From the IMG/VR virus record IMGVR_UViG_3300009418_000104, positions 1 to 26,030 of that record: a stretch of 26,030 bases of DNA, one strand, 5' to 3'. Numbering within the stretch: the stretch's first letter is position 1; every line of letters starts with the position of its first letter. The translations under genes and the position numbers were made by a program. A model generated the notes under the pieces. It searched no databases, was not told where the DNA came from, and saw nothing but the letters and a program-made list of their open reading frames with translations. This DNA is from a virus. Below, piece after piece: positions 7,052-15,316 of the stretch.

Positions 7052-7558
7052 CTATAGTTGAAGTGGTTTGACGAACTTGCCGTAGTTAAGAACCCACTGT
7101 TCGATCGTTCCTTTTCCTAGGTGCGTGTTCCAATGCTCCTTCCAGTAAGCGGCAAGGGCTTCGACGTCATCAGCCGAAGGTAAATTCTGGGGAATGCGAC
7201 GATACTGGCACCGTGCAACAGCCGTTGCGTACCAGAAATTTCCAGCCATTTGCTCGACGGGATCTGTGGGCGACCTTGATCGATACGCCAGGACCTTGAC
7301 CTCGGGCACCTGGTTATAGCGTAACCAGTTGTCGAACAGATCATCATGGGTTGCCCGTTCCATCTGATACAGGCCGAACCCTGGCCCCAGGGTCACATCC
7401 CCTGGCCCAGTGATCTGATCAATGAATGCCCCCAGACTCTCCTGGGCGATGGTCCCGAGCATCAGGTGCAAAGCTGCTGGGGAGTTCATCCCCAGCTCAG
7501 ACATGACTGGCTTAACGACGAAGCGAGCCAACTGTCCCAGATCTAAACCGGGCAACAT
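7052..7558 (-). CDS. Lysozyme-like endolysin (lytic transglycosylase-type fold)
   Basis: A 168-residue single-domain protein. The segment MLGTIAQESLGAF (33-45) places a catalytic-type glutamate at E40. It is followed by GPGFGLYQME (58-67), a pattern matching the E...GxGLYQ signature of transglycosylase/lysozyme-like phage enzymes. This enzyme would cleave peptidoglycan glycan strands at the end of infection. No signal peptide or signal-anchor is visible, so release should depend on a holin. The start overlaps the preceding stop by one base (TAATG), and the holin candidate follows. The C-terminal part has WKEHWNTHLGKGT, which I recall from similar phage proteins annotated only as hypothetical or glycosidase. 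Confidence 0.7.
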   Translation of the reverse strand: MLPGLDLGQLARFVVKPVMSELGMNSPAALHLMLGTIAQESLGAFIDQITGPGDVTLGPGFGLYQMERATHDDLFDNWLRYNQVPEVKVLAYRSRSPTDPVEQMAGNFWYATAVARCQYRRIPQNLPSADDVEALAAYWKEHWNTHLGKGTIEQWVLNYGKFVKPLQL

Positions 7559-7878
7559 TAGGTCTTCTCCCTTTTCATCGACGCCATGTCCTTGTTCAGC
7601 TCATCAATGCGGTCATGGATACGGCTGATCGAGTTATCTGTCTTCTCGTACTGGACATCGGCTCGTCTGATCCTATCCTTCAATTTCTCCTCGATGCCCT
7701 CAAGCTTCTGCTTAGTGAGGGCGATACATTTATCCATGTCCGTAAGCGTGTTGCCATTCAGAACTTTCGTGATCCGCCCTAGCTTGTAGCGGGCTTCTCC
7801 AATGGCTAACACCACGCCGATGATTGCGAAGAGCATTGCCCACACGAGACCAGGGCTAATTAAAGACGCTTCCACCAC
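7558..7878 (-). CDS. Small protein with N-terminal TM segment and coiled coil (lysis region)
   Basis: A 106-residue protein starting at one of two adjacent GTG codons with GGAGG just upstream. Residues ~9-27 (PGLVWAMLFAIIGVVLAIG) form one membrane segment. The remainder is charged and helical with heptad character (KQKLEGIEEKLKDRIRRADV, then ISRIHDRIDELNKDM), so a coiled coil facing one side of the membrane is likely. The topology resembles inner-membrane spanin subunits or a small holin/antiholin, and the position beside the endolysin supports a lysis role. No o-spanin lipobox was found nested in it or next to it, so I leave it as unassigned. Its start overlaps the end of the upstream gene by 23 bases. 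Confidence 0.6.
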   Translation of the reverse strand: MVEASLISPGLVWAMLFAIIGVVLAIGEARYKLGRITKVLNGNTLTDMDKCIALTKQKLEGIEEKLKDRIRRADVQYEKTDNSISRIHDRIDELNKDMASMKREKT

Positions 7879-8188
7879 GAGGCCCTCCCTCTTTCAGTTT
7901 TGGTTGGTCAGCAGATTTCCAGTCTTCACCTGCCGTGAGTAAACACATCATGCCATTCAGATAGACCACTGCAATGGTCCAGGAACTTCCGTCCGGCTTT
8001 CTGAAGAGCCCAACATAACTGCCGCCATGATTTGTCGGCCCACCTTCGTACAGCGTTTCGTTGTGCTTGCTTTGAAGGAACGTGATCATCTGCGCCTTCT
8101 TCCCGCAGGGAATTTGCGGCGGCCTTTCTTGCGCGCTCAAGCTTAGGGGGAAGACGACGGATAGCAGTATGACAAGACATCTGATCAT
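7856..8188 (-). CDS. Small exported protein with two cysteines
   Basis: The frame is open from 8332, but that upstream part lies inside the neighbouring gene. The ATG at 8188 is two bases after the previous stop and starts a clear signal peptide, MIRCLVILLSVVFPLSLSAQ, with probable cleavage after LSA. The 110-residue precursor would give a periplasmic protein of about 90 residues. C28 and C82 (IPCGKK and MMCLLTAGEDW) could form a disulfide. The pattern SSWTIAVVYLNGMMCLLTAGEDW resembles a small periplasmic protein family that I recall as common in alphaproteobacterial genomes, with unknown function. Its position between fibre and lysis genes is compatible with an envelope role at lysis or a host-derived accessory gene. 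Confidence 0.7.
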   Translation of the reverse strand: MIRCLVILLSVVFPLSLSAQERPPQIPCGKKAQMITFLQSKHNETLYEGGPTNHGGSYVGLFRKPDGSSWTIAVVYLNGMMCLLTAGEDWKSADQPKLKEGGPRGGSVFN

Positions 8189-8190
8189 AA

Positions 8191-8859
8191 CTATTCCGGT
8201 GCGTTGTTGGGCCACCCCGTTGTGTAATCGTACCCCAGGACCCTCGCAGGGTCCGTCAGAGCGGCCAAGGCCGCTTCGTGTGTGGTTTGGGCCACATAAC
8301 AATCTTCCATGTGCTGAGCGAGCGTCTCCCACATGGACTTGAAATCGGCCGCGGACAGGGAGACCAGCTGGTTATCCCTCATGCGCCAGACCTGGGAGGT
8401 TAGCCCGAGGCTTTCGATCCGGTGCTGTGCTGCTCCCATCCTTGAGTATGAGACCTCGGCCGTTTGAACGGTGTAGGTCGTCACCCCGCCATCCGGCGAC
8501 CACTCGATGTCGCCATGGAGCACGGTGTTGCGCTGGCTGGTGATCCGTTGGGAGATGGCCGGGCGCACCTCCTCAACCGTCTTGGCCACAGTCCCAGGAA
8601 CCCGAGTGACGACAGTGCCAACGAGTTGATCATTGGACGTGCCATCTGGCTTAAGCAGTTTATCATCGAAGGTGCCGTTGGCGAAGTCAGCGATCCCGAT
8701 GGCCAGGCGTTGCGCTGCCGTCCACGCATTGCTGAAGACCTGCGGTGAGTGTTTCACGCCAGTGTTGGCCTCCACAAAACCTTTCTTCACAGGAAGCAGC
8801 CTCACCACGGGAAGCCCGAAGGTCTCAGCAACATTGTCCCACGTCAGTTCACAAAACAT
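8191..8859 (-). CDS. Fibre-region protein with DUF4376-like C-terminal part
   Basis: A 222-residue protein immediately after the tail fibre gene (3 bases). The C-terminal half (about 85-200: VEEVRPAISQRITSQRNTVL, then SRMGAAQHRIESLG, then WRMRDNQLVSLSAADFKSMW) resembles DUF4376. That domain is attached to or encoded next to phage tail fibres and may help fibre assembly or form a fibre segment. No membrane segment or signal peptide is present. The N-terminal ~80 residues are not recognised. The call rests on pattern memory and on position next to a receptor-binding fibre. Confidence 0.5.
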   Translation of the reverse strand: MFCELTWDNVAETFGLPVVRLLPVKKGFVEANTGVKHSPQVFSNAWTAAQRLAIGIADFANGTFDDKLLKPDGTSNDQLVGTVVTRVPGTVAKTVEEVRPAISQRITSQRNTVLHGDIEWSPDGGVTTYTVQTAEVSYSRMGAAQHRIESLGLTSQVWRMRDNQLVSLSAADFKSMWETLAQHMEDCYVAQTTHEAALAALTDPARVLGYDYTTGWPNNAPE

Positions 8860-8862
8860 ATC

Positions 8863-11034
8863 TCACCTCGCTTTCGATCTTGGAAAGGGATTTTCACCAA
8901 TAGCAATAAATACCATGCGCTGGCTCGCATTATTATACTCGCCATCGGTCCCTCTAATTTTGAACCCGTTAGATAGAATGTCCATTATTGTTCTGGAAGC
9001 CTCTGCTACAGTAATATTGAGGATAAACTCTTCACCATGAGGGTTAAATGTATTACGGGCAGTATCATGCACCATCCACCCACTGGTTCCACTTGCCGAA
9101 TTTTTTAACATGACGAAGCGTGGACGAAACCCGCAGTAGATAAATGGTCCGTCTAGATTGCCGTTGCCGAAGTAGTAGCTGCAAAATAAAAAGCCTTCCA
9201 CATTAGCTAGTAGCCATGCAATATGACTGTCACCGCTATCATTCACATTAGCACTGGTCCCCAAGGAGAAGACGGATGATGTTGGTGCTGTGTCATTCCA
9301 GATTGTGGCGTCATCTGCTACTGCCGAAGCGGCGCTAAAAAGTAAGTAATCAGTTTCAGGATCAGAAGCCACACCCGAATGATAGGCGTGGATATGCCTA
9401 TCATCAGGACGGTTTGCGGCGATTATAACTTGGGGGATGATGCCGAGGCTATGTGCAATAGTTCTGTTCGCGCCATTCCCGGTATAAGCAACGATATCGA
9501 ACCCGGCCACTGGGTCTTCTTTGAGCGTATACGCAACAAATGCCTCGCCTGTATCGTTGTAGCCTCCTGCTCCAGTTCCAAGCCGAATGTTATTGGCGAC
9601 AGTCCCAAACGCCGTCACGCCATCTGCTTCCGTTACTTCCGACAGGTTGGCAAATGCAGGACTAAGTGCTAAGGTTGCGCCGCGAACTGTATCGACCATC
9701 CTACCAGCATCAGCCTGGTCCCGGTTTTTGATCAAAGCAAGGCAGTTGGTAACATCGAAGCCAACGTCGATGTCGGTGTCGGCAGAAGCGTTACCCGTAT
9801 AAAGAGTGACACTGAAATAATCGCTGCCCTGGGTGATCGCCCAGGCACGATCCGTTGCAAGGGATGCCTCGTTCAGCGCCCGCGCATTAGCTGGCGGAGC
9901 CGTATTCCAGGCATGTTGCCCAAAATTCCAAGAGCCGGTCCAGCTACCAGACGTATTGTTGGCGCGGCTGACGAAATAATATTCCCGTCCACTTACAAGG
10001 TCGGCATTGCGTGCCGATGTATCACCAGCCTCAACTTCGGCATTTGACCCTGCGCCACTATCGGCTCCAGTCTGGTAGGTGCCATCTTTAGTCACCCACA
10101 GGACATTGTTCGCGCAATCAACTATGAAGCCGAGAACATCCCCAGCCGTATGAGTGGCGAGGCTTGTATTGGCATGCCAAGAACCACCTTTAGTCCCGTC
10201 ATGGTGCCAGCCAATGTCAAAGCCTGTTCGTATGCCATCCCCAAATAAGCCGGATATTCCACCAACAGGGTTGCCACTGGAATTACTAGCAATAGTCAAT
10301 TCAGCGTAGTAAATCGCGCCGCTCGTTGCGTTAGCCAACATGCCCATCGTGGACACCATGTCTCCACGATTTGGGGTGGAAGCTGCGGAAGTAAAATCGA
10401 GGTTGCCATTAGCATAGGTCTGCCCGGCGGAGTATGTGCCGCTGGTATCGGACATTTCCTTCCAGACACTATTAAGAGTGCAGTAGTTGTTCGTTGGTGA
10501 ATCGGCAACTTGATCGTTGGCTGCAAGTCCGCTGTCGGTGAAGTGGTTGGCTCTACCCGAAACATCAGTGCCTGCACCGTTGCCGGTGCCGGGAGCAACT
10601 TTGAAATCCAGATAAAAGCTTTCGTTCGCAAATGTCAGTCCGCTAACGTCTTTTGGAACCCAGATGCCGTCATCATTGGTCTCACCGAAACTGGCAGCAG
10701 TAAGCTGGTCGCCATCAATGAAAACAAACTCTGCGAGATAACCGTCATGCTCAATATTTCCAGCGGGACGTGCGCTAATAGCTATTGTGAAGTTTCCGTT
10801 AAGCCTTGAAGCATAGGCGGAATCTGGATAAGTTGCCGTAGAGAACGCCGTGACTTGGGTTCCGTTGACGTAGAGTTTAATTCGATTAGCCGCGGTTCCT
10901 TGGTCACTATCATATGCATATACAATGTGATACCAAGCGGAAGGATCGCGAAAAAGGCGAGTTGTAACAAGCTTGTGTTTTAAAACTCCTCCGACGTAGT
11001 CCCACCACCACAAAGCATCGTCTATGAACTCCAT
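8863..11034 (-). CDS. Tail fibre/receptor-binding protein, main part (LamG remnant + SPRY-like + DUF7483-like)
   Basis: A 723-residue protein starting at an ATG that overlaps the previous stop by one base (TGATG). Residues 1-115 are the second half of a LamG/concanavalin-like domain (FRDPSAWYHIVYAYD, RIKLYVNGTQVTAFST, GYLAEFVFIDG). About 200-390 is SPRY-like (GFDIGWHHDGTKGG, VDCANNVLWVTKDGTYQ, FGQHAWNTAPPANARAL). The C-terminal ~310 residues match a DUF7483-type pattern I know from aquatic phage proteins. They contain three related units near 411-450, 515-550 and 620-660, each with a Y-x-GN-style strand, a G-x-x-P/C turn, and hydrophobics before K/R-N. This probably binds a surface glycan on the host. 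The first half of its LamG domain is encoded in another frame in the upstream gene (11034-11363). Confidence 0.85.
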   Translation of the reverse strand: MEFIDDALWWWDYVGGVLKHKLVTTRLFRDPSAWYHIVYAYDSDQGTAANRIKLYVNGTQVTAFSTATYPDSAYASRLNGNFTIAISARPAGNIEHDGYLAEFVFIDGDQLTAASFGETNDDGIWVPKDVSGLTFANESFYLDFKVAPGTGNGAGTDVSGRANHFTDSGLAANDQVADSPTNNYCTLNSVWKEMSDTSGTYSAGQTYANGNLDFTSAASTPNRGDMVSTMGMLANATSGAIYYAELTIASNSSGNPVGGISGLFGDGIRTGFDIGWHHDGTKGGSWHANTSLATHTAGDVLGFIVDCANNVLWVTKDGTYQTGADSGAGSNAEVEAGDTSARNADLVSGREYYFVSRANNTSGSWTGSWNFGQHAWNTAPPANARALNEASLATDRAWAITQGSDYFSVTLYTGNASADTDIDVGFDVTNCLALIKNRDQADAGRMVDTVRGATLALSPAFANLSEVTEADGVTAFGTVANNIRLGTGAGGYNDTGEAFVAYTLKEDPVAGFDIVAYTGNGANRTIAHSLGIIPQVIIAANRPDDRHIHAYHSGVASDPETDYLLFSAASAVADDATIWNDTAPTSSVFSLGTSANVNDSGDSHIAWLLANVEGFLFCSYYFGNGNLDGPFIYCGFRPRFVMLKNSASGTSGWMVHDTARNTFNPHGEEFILNITVAEASRTIMDILSNGFKIRGTDGEYNNASQRMVFIAIGENPFPRSKAR

Positions 11035-11363
11035 CAGGCTGAGTTAGAGCCATCAGTTAATTGGCTAATAACAGTCTGTGTCGTGGCGAATGCTAAGTTG
11101 GACCGCTTCACCCAAAAGGAAACAGTAAACTCTGTCTGGTCACCTCCCGCATTCGTGCGTGTCATGTGCGCGCTATCAGCCGCGTTAAATCGGCATGAGT
11201 TATCGATGGTGTACGAGTAGTACGCACCGCCAGCAGCGCCCGCTGCCCCTGCCATGGCACCGCCAGCAAGCCAGCTGCACTTCCCTCTTATGGGCAGGTC
11301 TTCGAAGTTGAAATCCAGATCATCCCAATCCAGATCGAATGGGGCATCAACAATCTTTGCCAT
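11034..11363 (-). CDS. N-terminal part of the tail fibre protein, separated by a frame break in the LamG domain
   Basis: A 109-residue protein with AAGGA before its ATG. The N-terminus is acidic (VDAPFDLDWDDLDFNFED) and may attach to the tail. A small-residue-rich stretch follows (LAGGAMAGAAGAAGG), and then the start of a LamG domain: YYSYTIDNSCRFNAADSAHM, then FTVSFWVKRSNLAF. It stops after LTDGSNSA at TGA (11036-11034). The next frame begins at the overlapping ATG and continues the same domain (MEFIDDALWWWDYVGG), so together they would read as one LamG fold. No slippery heptamer or ribosome binding site is visible at the junction. A frame-shifting mutation, a sequencing or assembly error, or stop-start coupling are all possible. 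Confidence 0.75.
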   Translation of the reverse strand: MAKIVDAPFDLDWDDLDFNFEDLPIRGKCSWLAGGAMAGAAGAAGGAYYSYTIDNSCRFNAADSAHMTRTNAGGDQTEFTVSFWVKRSNLAFATTQTVISQLTDGSNSA

Positions 11364-11373
11364 AGCGCAATCC

Positions 11374-11952
11374 TTACTTCACATCGAGGCTTAACACCAA
11401 CTGAACGACATTCGCTGCGCTCACATAATAGTCCAGCCGATCCTTCGCCGAGGCTGTCGTGGTAAGCACACCAGCAGTTCCTCCAGCCCACTTGTAGTCG
11501 CCGTGGTAGGCGAGGGTACGACTTCCCGTTCCATCCTGGGTGACGGTAATCGATCCGTGCTGACCTACGACTTGATTCGAGGGCTGACCAAGGGTTCGGT
11601 TGCCAGCGATGGTTAGGGAGAAGTTGTTGCTGTTCTCAAAGTCAACTGCGACCGTCGCCCCATCCGACAGGACAGTGATCGCGCCGGTCTGTGACTTGGT
11701 CCAGTTGCCCACCTTCCCAAGCTGTCCAATGATGAGCCCAATATCGTAAATCGTGACCCAGGCCGAATTCGCTGCGTTGCGCTGCTTGAGGACATCAGTG
11801 CCGGACGTATCAATCCACAGCTGGAAAGCGAATGTGGTGGCTGGCGCCGAAGCTCCGTTGTGCAACCCTACCAGCGCAACAAGGGCTGAATTGATGTCAG
11901 CACGGACGGTGGCGCCGTCCGCATTCGCAATATCCATATCATGGTCTGACAT
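11374..11952 (-). CDS. Tail fibre-like structural protein
   Basis: A 192-residue protein with AAAGGAG before the ATG. The N-terminal part (ANADGATVRADINSALVALV, then WIDTSGTDVLKQRNAANSAW) and the C-terminal part (NNFSLTIAGNRTLGQPSNQV, then GSITVTQDGTGSRTLAYHG) match a pattern I recall from phage tail fibre or collar-like proteins of aquatic phages. The first motif looks like a short attachment domain. The second is a β-rich strand repeat with G-T-G-S-R-T turns. It lies between the J-like protein and the LamG fibre, so it is probably a minor tail or adhesion component. No enzymatic motif is visible. Confidence 0.7.
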   Translation of the reverse strand: MSDHDMDIANADGATVRADINSALVALVGLHNGASAPATTFAFQLWIDTSGTDVLKQRNAANSAWVTIYDIGLIIGQLGKVGNWTKSQTGAITVLSDGATVAVDFENSNNFSLTIAGNRTLGQPSNQVVGQHGSITVTQDGTGSRTLAYHGDYKWAGGTAGVLTTTASAKDRLDYYVSAANVVQLVLSLDVK

Positions 11953-11955
11953 AAT

Positions 11956-12321
11956 TTACTCCTTTGGCTGCGGGACTGCGCCCTTATGTTCCTTGTTCCA
12001 CAAGTCTAGCTGACCGGAGCGTTCCCAGATTTCGATGAACTGAAGGGTCTCATCTGGCAGCTGAATATCGCTTTGATCGCGGACAGCCTGTAGTCCAAGG
12101 ATGATTGCTCGAATAGTCAGGCCAAGAGGATCGGTCTGGAGCTTCCGCATTGGAAGCCAAGCAGATTTCTCGATGCTCCAAACATATTCGCCTGGTTTAA
12201 GATCGCAGCCTTCCGGGACGCCGACATGCTCTCCAAACAGGACGTTCTCAGGGACGTCCTGCTTAATGACATCAAACCCCTGAAGGATCAACTCTTTGTT
12301 CACAATTGCAACGTGGCCCAT
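11956..12321 (-). CDS. Small tail/fibre-region protein of unknown function
   Basis: I chose the ATG at 12321 because GAGGAGGG lies just upstream, embedded in the end of the J-like gene. The upstream in-frame start at 12357 lies inside that gene and has no support. The resulting 121-residue protein reads MGHVAIVNKELILQGF at the start and has PEGCDLKPGEYVWSIEKSAW in the middle, with the helical segment TIRAIILGLQAVRDQSD after it. The C-terminus is QFIEIWERSGQLDLWNKEHK. No domain is recognised. Its place between the J-like hub and the fibre suggests a minor tail-tip or fibre assembly role, which is inference. Confidence 0.65.
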   Translation of the reverse strand: MGHVAIVNKELILQGFDVIKQDVPENVLFGEHVGVPEGCDLKPGEYVWSIEKSAWLPMRKLQTDPLGLTIRAIILGLQAVRDQSDIQLPDETLQFIEIWERSGQLDLWNKEHKGAVPQPKE

Positions 12322-12331
12322 TCTTCCCTCC

Positions 12332-15316
12332 TCATATTCGTGCTGCGACAACTTCAAGCTTCGTGCAATGGACGTTGTATGCGGGATCGGTCGTCAATAA
12401 TTGTGCTCGCATCTCAACGCCCCAGGCACTAACCTCGGTGACTGAAAAGCGGTTCCAATCAGTCCAGACTGGTGCCCCTGTCGGATCGGTCTGGGTGGTC
12501 CTGAACTCTGTTTCAAGATCGGCGAAGCCGGATGTGTTTCCATCGAAGTCATCCCACGTGTCGATGAGGGATGTCCTGCTATCGATCTGATCAAGGACGT
12601 TGACAACGGTGATGGCAACTTCATTTGTGAGCCTTCGCTGGACCACCGATCCGAAATCAAACCTGGCAGCAAACGTATATGTGCCGGATAAGGCCACGCC
12701 ACCTTCACTATCCCAATCAGCAACTAGATCAACATCAGCCCAATCATCCATATTATCTTGACCAACAAGCTTCAGAAGGCCGCCGTCCTCGATCGTAGAA
12801 GCATGTGTGCCTGTGAAGGCCGTGCTCTCTGTAATGGTGTCCGTATTAGTAAAAGCGAGGATGGTCGCCTGAGCCGATGTGATGGACGTCGTCGCTGTAC
12901 TGAGGATGCCACTGCTATCACGCGTACGTAGAAGATAGGTGCCAACTTTCAACGGTACAAAAGCGACAGTTGTATCACCAGGGATCGGATCGGATAATGA
13001 CGTGGACGTCTGCCATGTCACTCCACTGACTGGTGTGGCGTGACGGATCAGCACGTCACCTCCAATCAACACATCCAGATCTGGCGATTGGTCCCATTGC
13101 AGAATGGCAATGCCACCCAACTGAAAAATCGTGACGCCCTGGGGTGCTGTCGGTGGTGAAAGCAGACCAAGGATTTCTTGCGTGATAACGACACCATCAC
13201 TTCTAACGCCCAACTGATTAACGGATTGAACTTTGAAATCGTAACGGCCTGGGTTCAGATCATTGATTTCCACCTTGAGGCCTGGTGTCGCTGCCAACGT
13301 CAGATATGTAGTATCTGTCGTCAGTTTAAAGCTGACCTGATATTCGTCAACGAACTTATCCGTTGCTGCTGTCCATGTGACATTCGCCCGGGCTTTTACC
13401 CCTGCGCTGTTCCGCGTATTATACAGCTCCTCAGTAATGGTGATTGCCGAGGGCTCGCCGATTGTCGTGGGGTCCAGGGGGTTGACCCGTGGTGCCGGAT
13501 CGACAGCTGTCTCTTCAGCAGTAGCATTGAAGTCAAATACGGTGGAGACCGTTTCTCGTGCGATCAGATTGATGATATAGGCAGGACCCTCCTCGCTTTG
13601 AACGGAGGTGAACACCCACTCAGCAATTTCGAATACCTTAGCAGACCAGTTGCGGCGGGTGGTGTCCAGGGCGAATGTCCCACCGGCCTGCAGCTGGAAA
13701 GCCGCCATGGAGCAAACGAGCTCGATCGTTTGTTCTTGCCGATGACGCTGCAGAGCGATTTTTGCAAGTCGCTGGGCGGTATTTGATCGTGAGGTGAAAG
13801 GCAAATCCAGTTCGGCGAAGACCCGGCTGCCACCGTCATTCGTCTGGAATGTGCTGTCGGTCACGGGTGGATAATCTGTTGCGATGCCCGCGTTCAATGG
13901 CGAAACATAAATGCCCTTGACGGCATTGAACCGCTCACGGCGGGAATGCCGACCACGACGCCGGATCGATCCCCGCATGTCACTCTCATCCAGTGTCACG
14001 GTCGGGGCAACATAGACACCAGCGTCGATGGTCCACTTCGGGCCGATAGGATAAATGCGCCCGGCCATCGCGGATTTAAGATCCTCCAGTGCTTCTGCCG
14101 GCGACCGCTTGAAATCGATCACACCGTTCGCTGTATACCGAGGCTCACCATTCTTCGTTAGAGTATGGGTGCCCGTGCCAGCATCGGTAATGTCGATCTG
14201 AGTTCCAGTCAGCGCATTGTCATAAGTCGTCGCCAGTTGATAAGTGACATTCTGAGTAACGGCATCGTCGTCAGTGCTATCGACAGATTGAACTTCTTGG
14301 ACGACGATCACATAGTAATTCGTCGCAAGAGAAAGGCCTGCCGGCAGGGTTCCCGTTGTAGTTCCTTGGACCCGATCCCCGGTTTGAAATACAGCCCGCT
14401 CATCAGTCGTGATGAGGAGGTCACTAGCTGCCGTCGCCGTCACGACGTGGGTAGATAGATCTACCGTCGTTGTTGTCGTAGCAACGAATTCATCGCAGGT
14501 GTTCGCGGCAGACATTGTCGTAGCGTCATCAAGATCGTTGACGGCATCCACACCCCGGCCCCACCGTGTATTCGTAAGATAAAGACGAGCAGCCAAGGCA
14601 GGACTTGGTTGCCAGCGAGTGGTGCCATCCCGCGGGTCAAATAACTTTGCCCCACGCACCCACGCGCTGATATTCGTAGGAATGACATTGGGGAAGATGT
14701 CACGGTCCGTCTCCGTTCGAACATAGATATAAGCGACGTCCGTTCCTTTGAAGTTGCCATCGAGAGCTGTAATGGCGCCGGTTAGATCTGAGTCGGCTGC
14801 CTGCCCAGATGCCCCCAGATGTTTCTTGATCCTCACAAGGTTCGCATACTTCCCCGAAGTGACATTCCCGCTGCCATCGAGCATGGTGTCATAGACGGCA
14901 TCGGTCCCTAAATAAACGGTCTTAATTGCATCAACCTCACCATCAGAAAGCGGGATCACCATATGATGGAACTGATTATCGTCAGTGCTTTCAAGAAACA
15001 CCAACGGCCCAGACACACGAGCCTCACCGATGACCACACGGCGCTCAGTGATCGGTTGCCGGATGAGGGTCGAATTATCACGGGACTGAACCTGGAAACT
15101 TGGCGAAGTGAAATTAGGAACCTTTGGCGTGGGGGCGAGTGCCAGCTCGAGCGCTCCCAGGGCCGCTGAACCGACAGCCGACAAAGCAATAGACGTACCA
15201 AGCCCGATACCACCAGGCACCAGTCCACCAAAAGTGAACCCACCGGCCGGCCCAAAGAAGAACGTCGCTGAAGCAGCGACAGCGGCCTTGAAGATTATGC
15301 CAAGTGCGTTGCCCAT
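12332..15316 (-). CDS. J-like tail tip/host specificity protein with inserted domain and FN3-like region
   Basis: A 994-residue central tail-tip protein. The N-terminus has hydrophobic and glycine-rich segments (about 8-60). A β-rich hub follows, with PITERRVVIGEARVSGPLVF (88-107) and the diagnostic run RYTANGVIDFKRSPAEALED (393-412), KWTIDAGVYVAPTVTLDESD (427-446) and RRERFNAVKGIYVSP (459-473). About residues 279-389 form an insertion, between CDEFV and GEPRYTANGV, that these proteins usually lack. About 620-715 is fibronectin III-like (VTWTAATDKFVDEYQVSF, LNPGRYDFKVQSVNQLGVRS), and a second β-domain follows (725-830). The C-terminus is β-rich and probably outward facing. The gene starts at TAATG after the peptidase gene and closes the tail module, as in lambda-like and GTA-like tails. 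Confidence 0.88.
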   Translation of the reverse strand: MGNALGIIFKAAVAASATFFFGPAGGFTFGGLVPGGIGLGTSIALSAVGSAALGALELALAPTPKVPNFTSPSFQVQSRDNSTLIRQPITERRVVIGEARVSGPLVFLESTDDNQFHHMVIPLSDGEVDAIKTVYLGTDAVYDTMLDGSGNVTSGKYANLVRIKKHLGASGQAADSDLTGAITALDGNFKGTDVAYIYVRTETDRDIFPNVIPTNISAWVRGAKLFDPRDGTTRWQPSPALAARLYLTNTRWGRGVDAVNDLDDATTMSAANTCDEFVATTTTTVDLSTHVVTATAASDLLITTDERAVFQTGDRVQGTTTGTLPAGLSLATNYYVIVVQEVQSVDSTDDDAVTQNVTYQLATTYDNALTGTQIDITDAGTGTHTLTKNGEPRYTANGVIDFKRSPAEALEDLKSAMAGRIYPIGPKWTIDAGVYVAPTVTLDESDMRGSIRRRGRHSRRERFNAVKGIYVSPLNAGIATDYPPVTDSTFQTNDGGSRVFAELDLPFTSRSNTAQRLAKIALQRHRQEQTIELVCSMAAFQLQAGGTFALDTTRRNWSAKVFEIAEWVFTSVQSEEGPAYIINLIARETVSTVFDFNATAEETAVDPAPRVNPLDPTTIGEPSAITITEELYNTRNSAGVKARANVTWTAATDKFVDEYQVSFKLTTDTTYLTLAATPGLKVEINDLNPGRYDFKVQSVNQLGVRSDGVVITQEILGLLSPPTAPQGVTIFQLGGIAILQWDQSPDLDVLIGGDVLIRHATPVSGVTWQTSTSLSDPIPGDTTVAFVPLKVGTYLLRTRDSSGILSTATTSITSAQATILAFTNTDTITESTAFTGTHASTIEDGGLLKLVGQDNMDDWADVDLVADWDSEGGVALSGTYTFAARFDFGSVVQRRLTNEVAITVVNVLDQIDSRTSLIDTWDDFDGNTSGFADLETEFRTTQTDPTGAPVWTDWNRFSVTEVSAWGVEMRAQLLTTDPAYNVHCTKLEVVAARI

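Noticed and set aside
8189-8332. N-terminal extension of the exported small protein frame
   Set aside because: It overlaps the DUF4376-like gene. The internal ATG at 8188 begins a clean signal peptide directly after that gene's stop.
13178-13786. A 202-codon open frame on the plus strand with many cysteines
   Set aside because: Antisense to the J-like gene, with no start signal and no partner genes on this strand.
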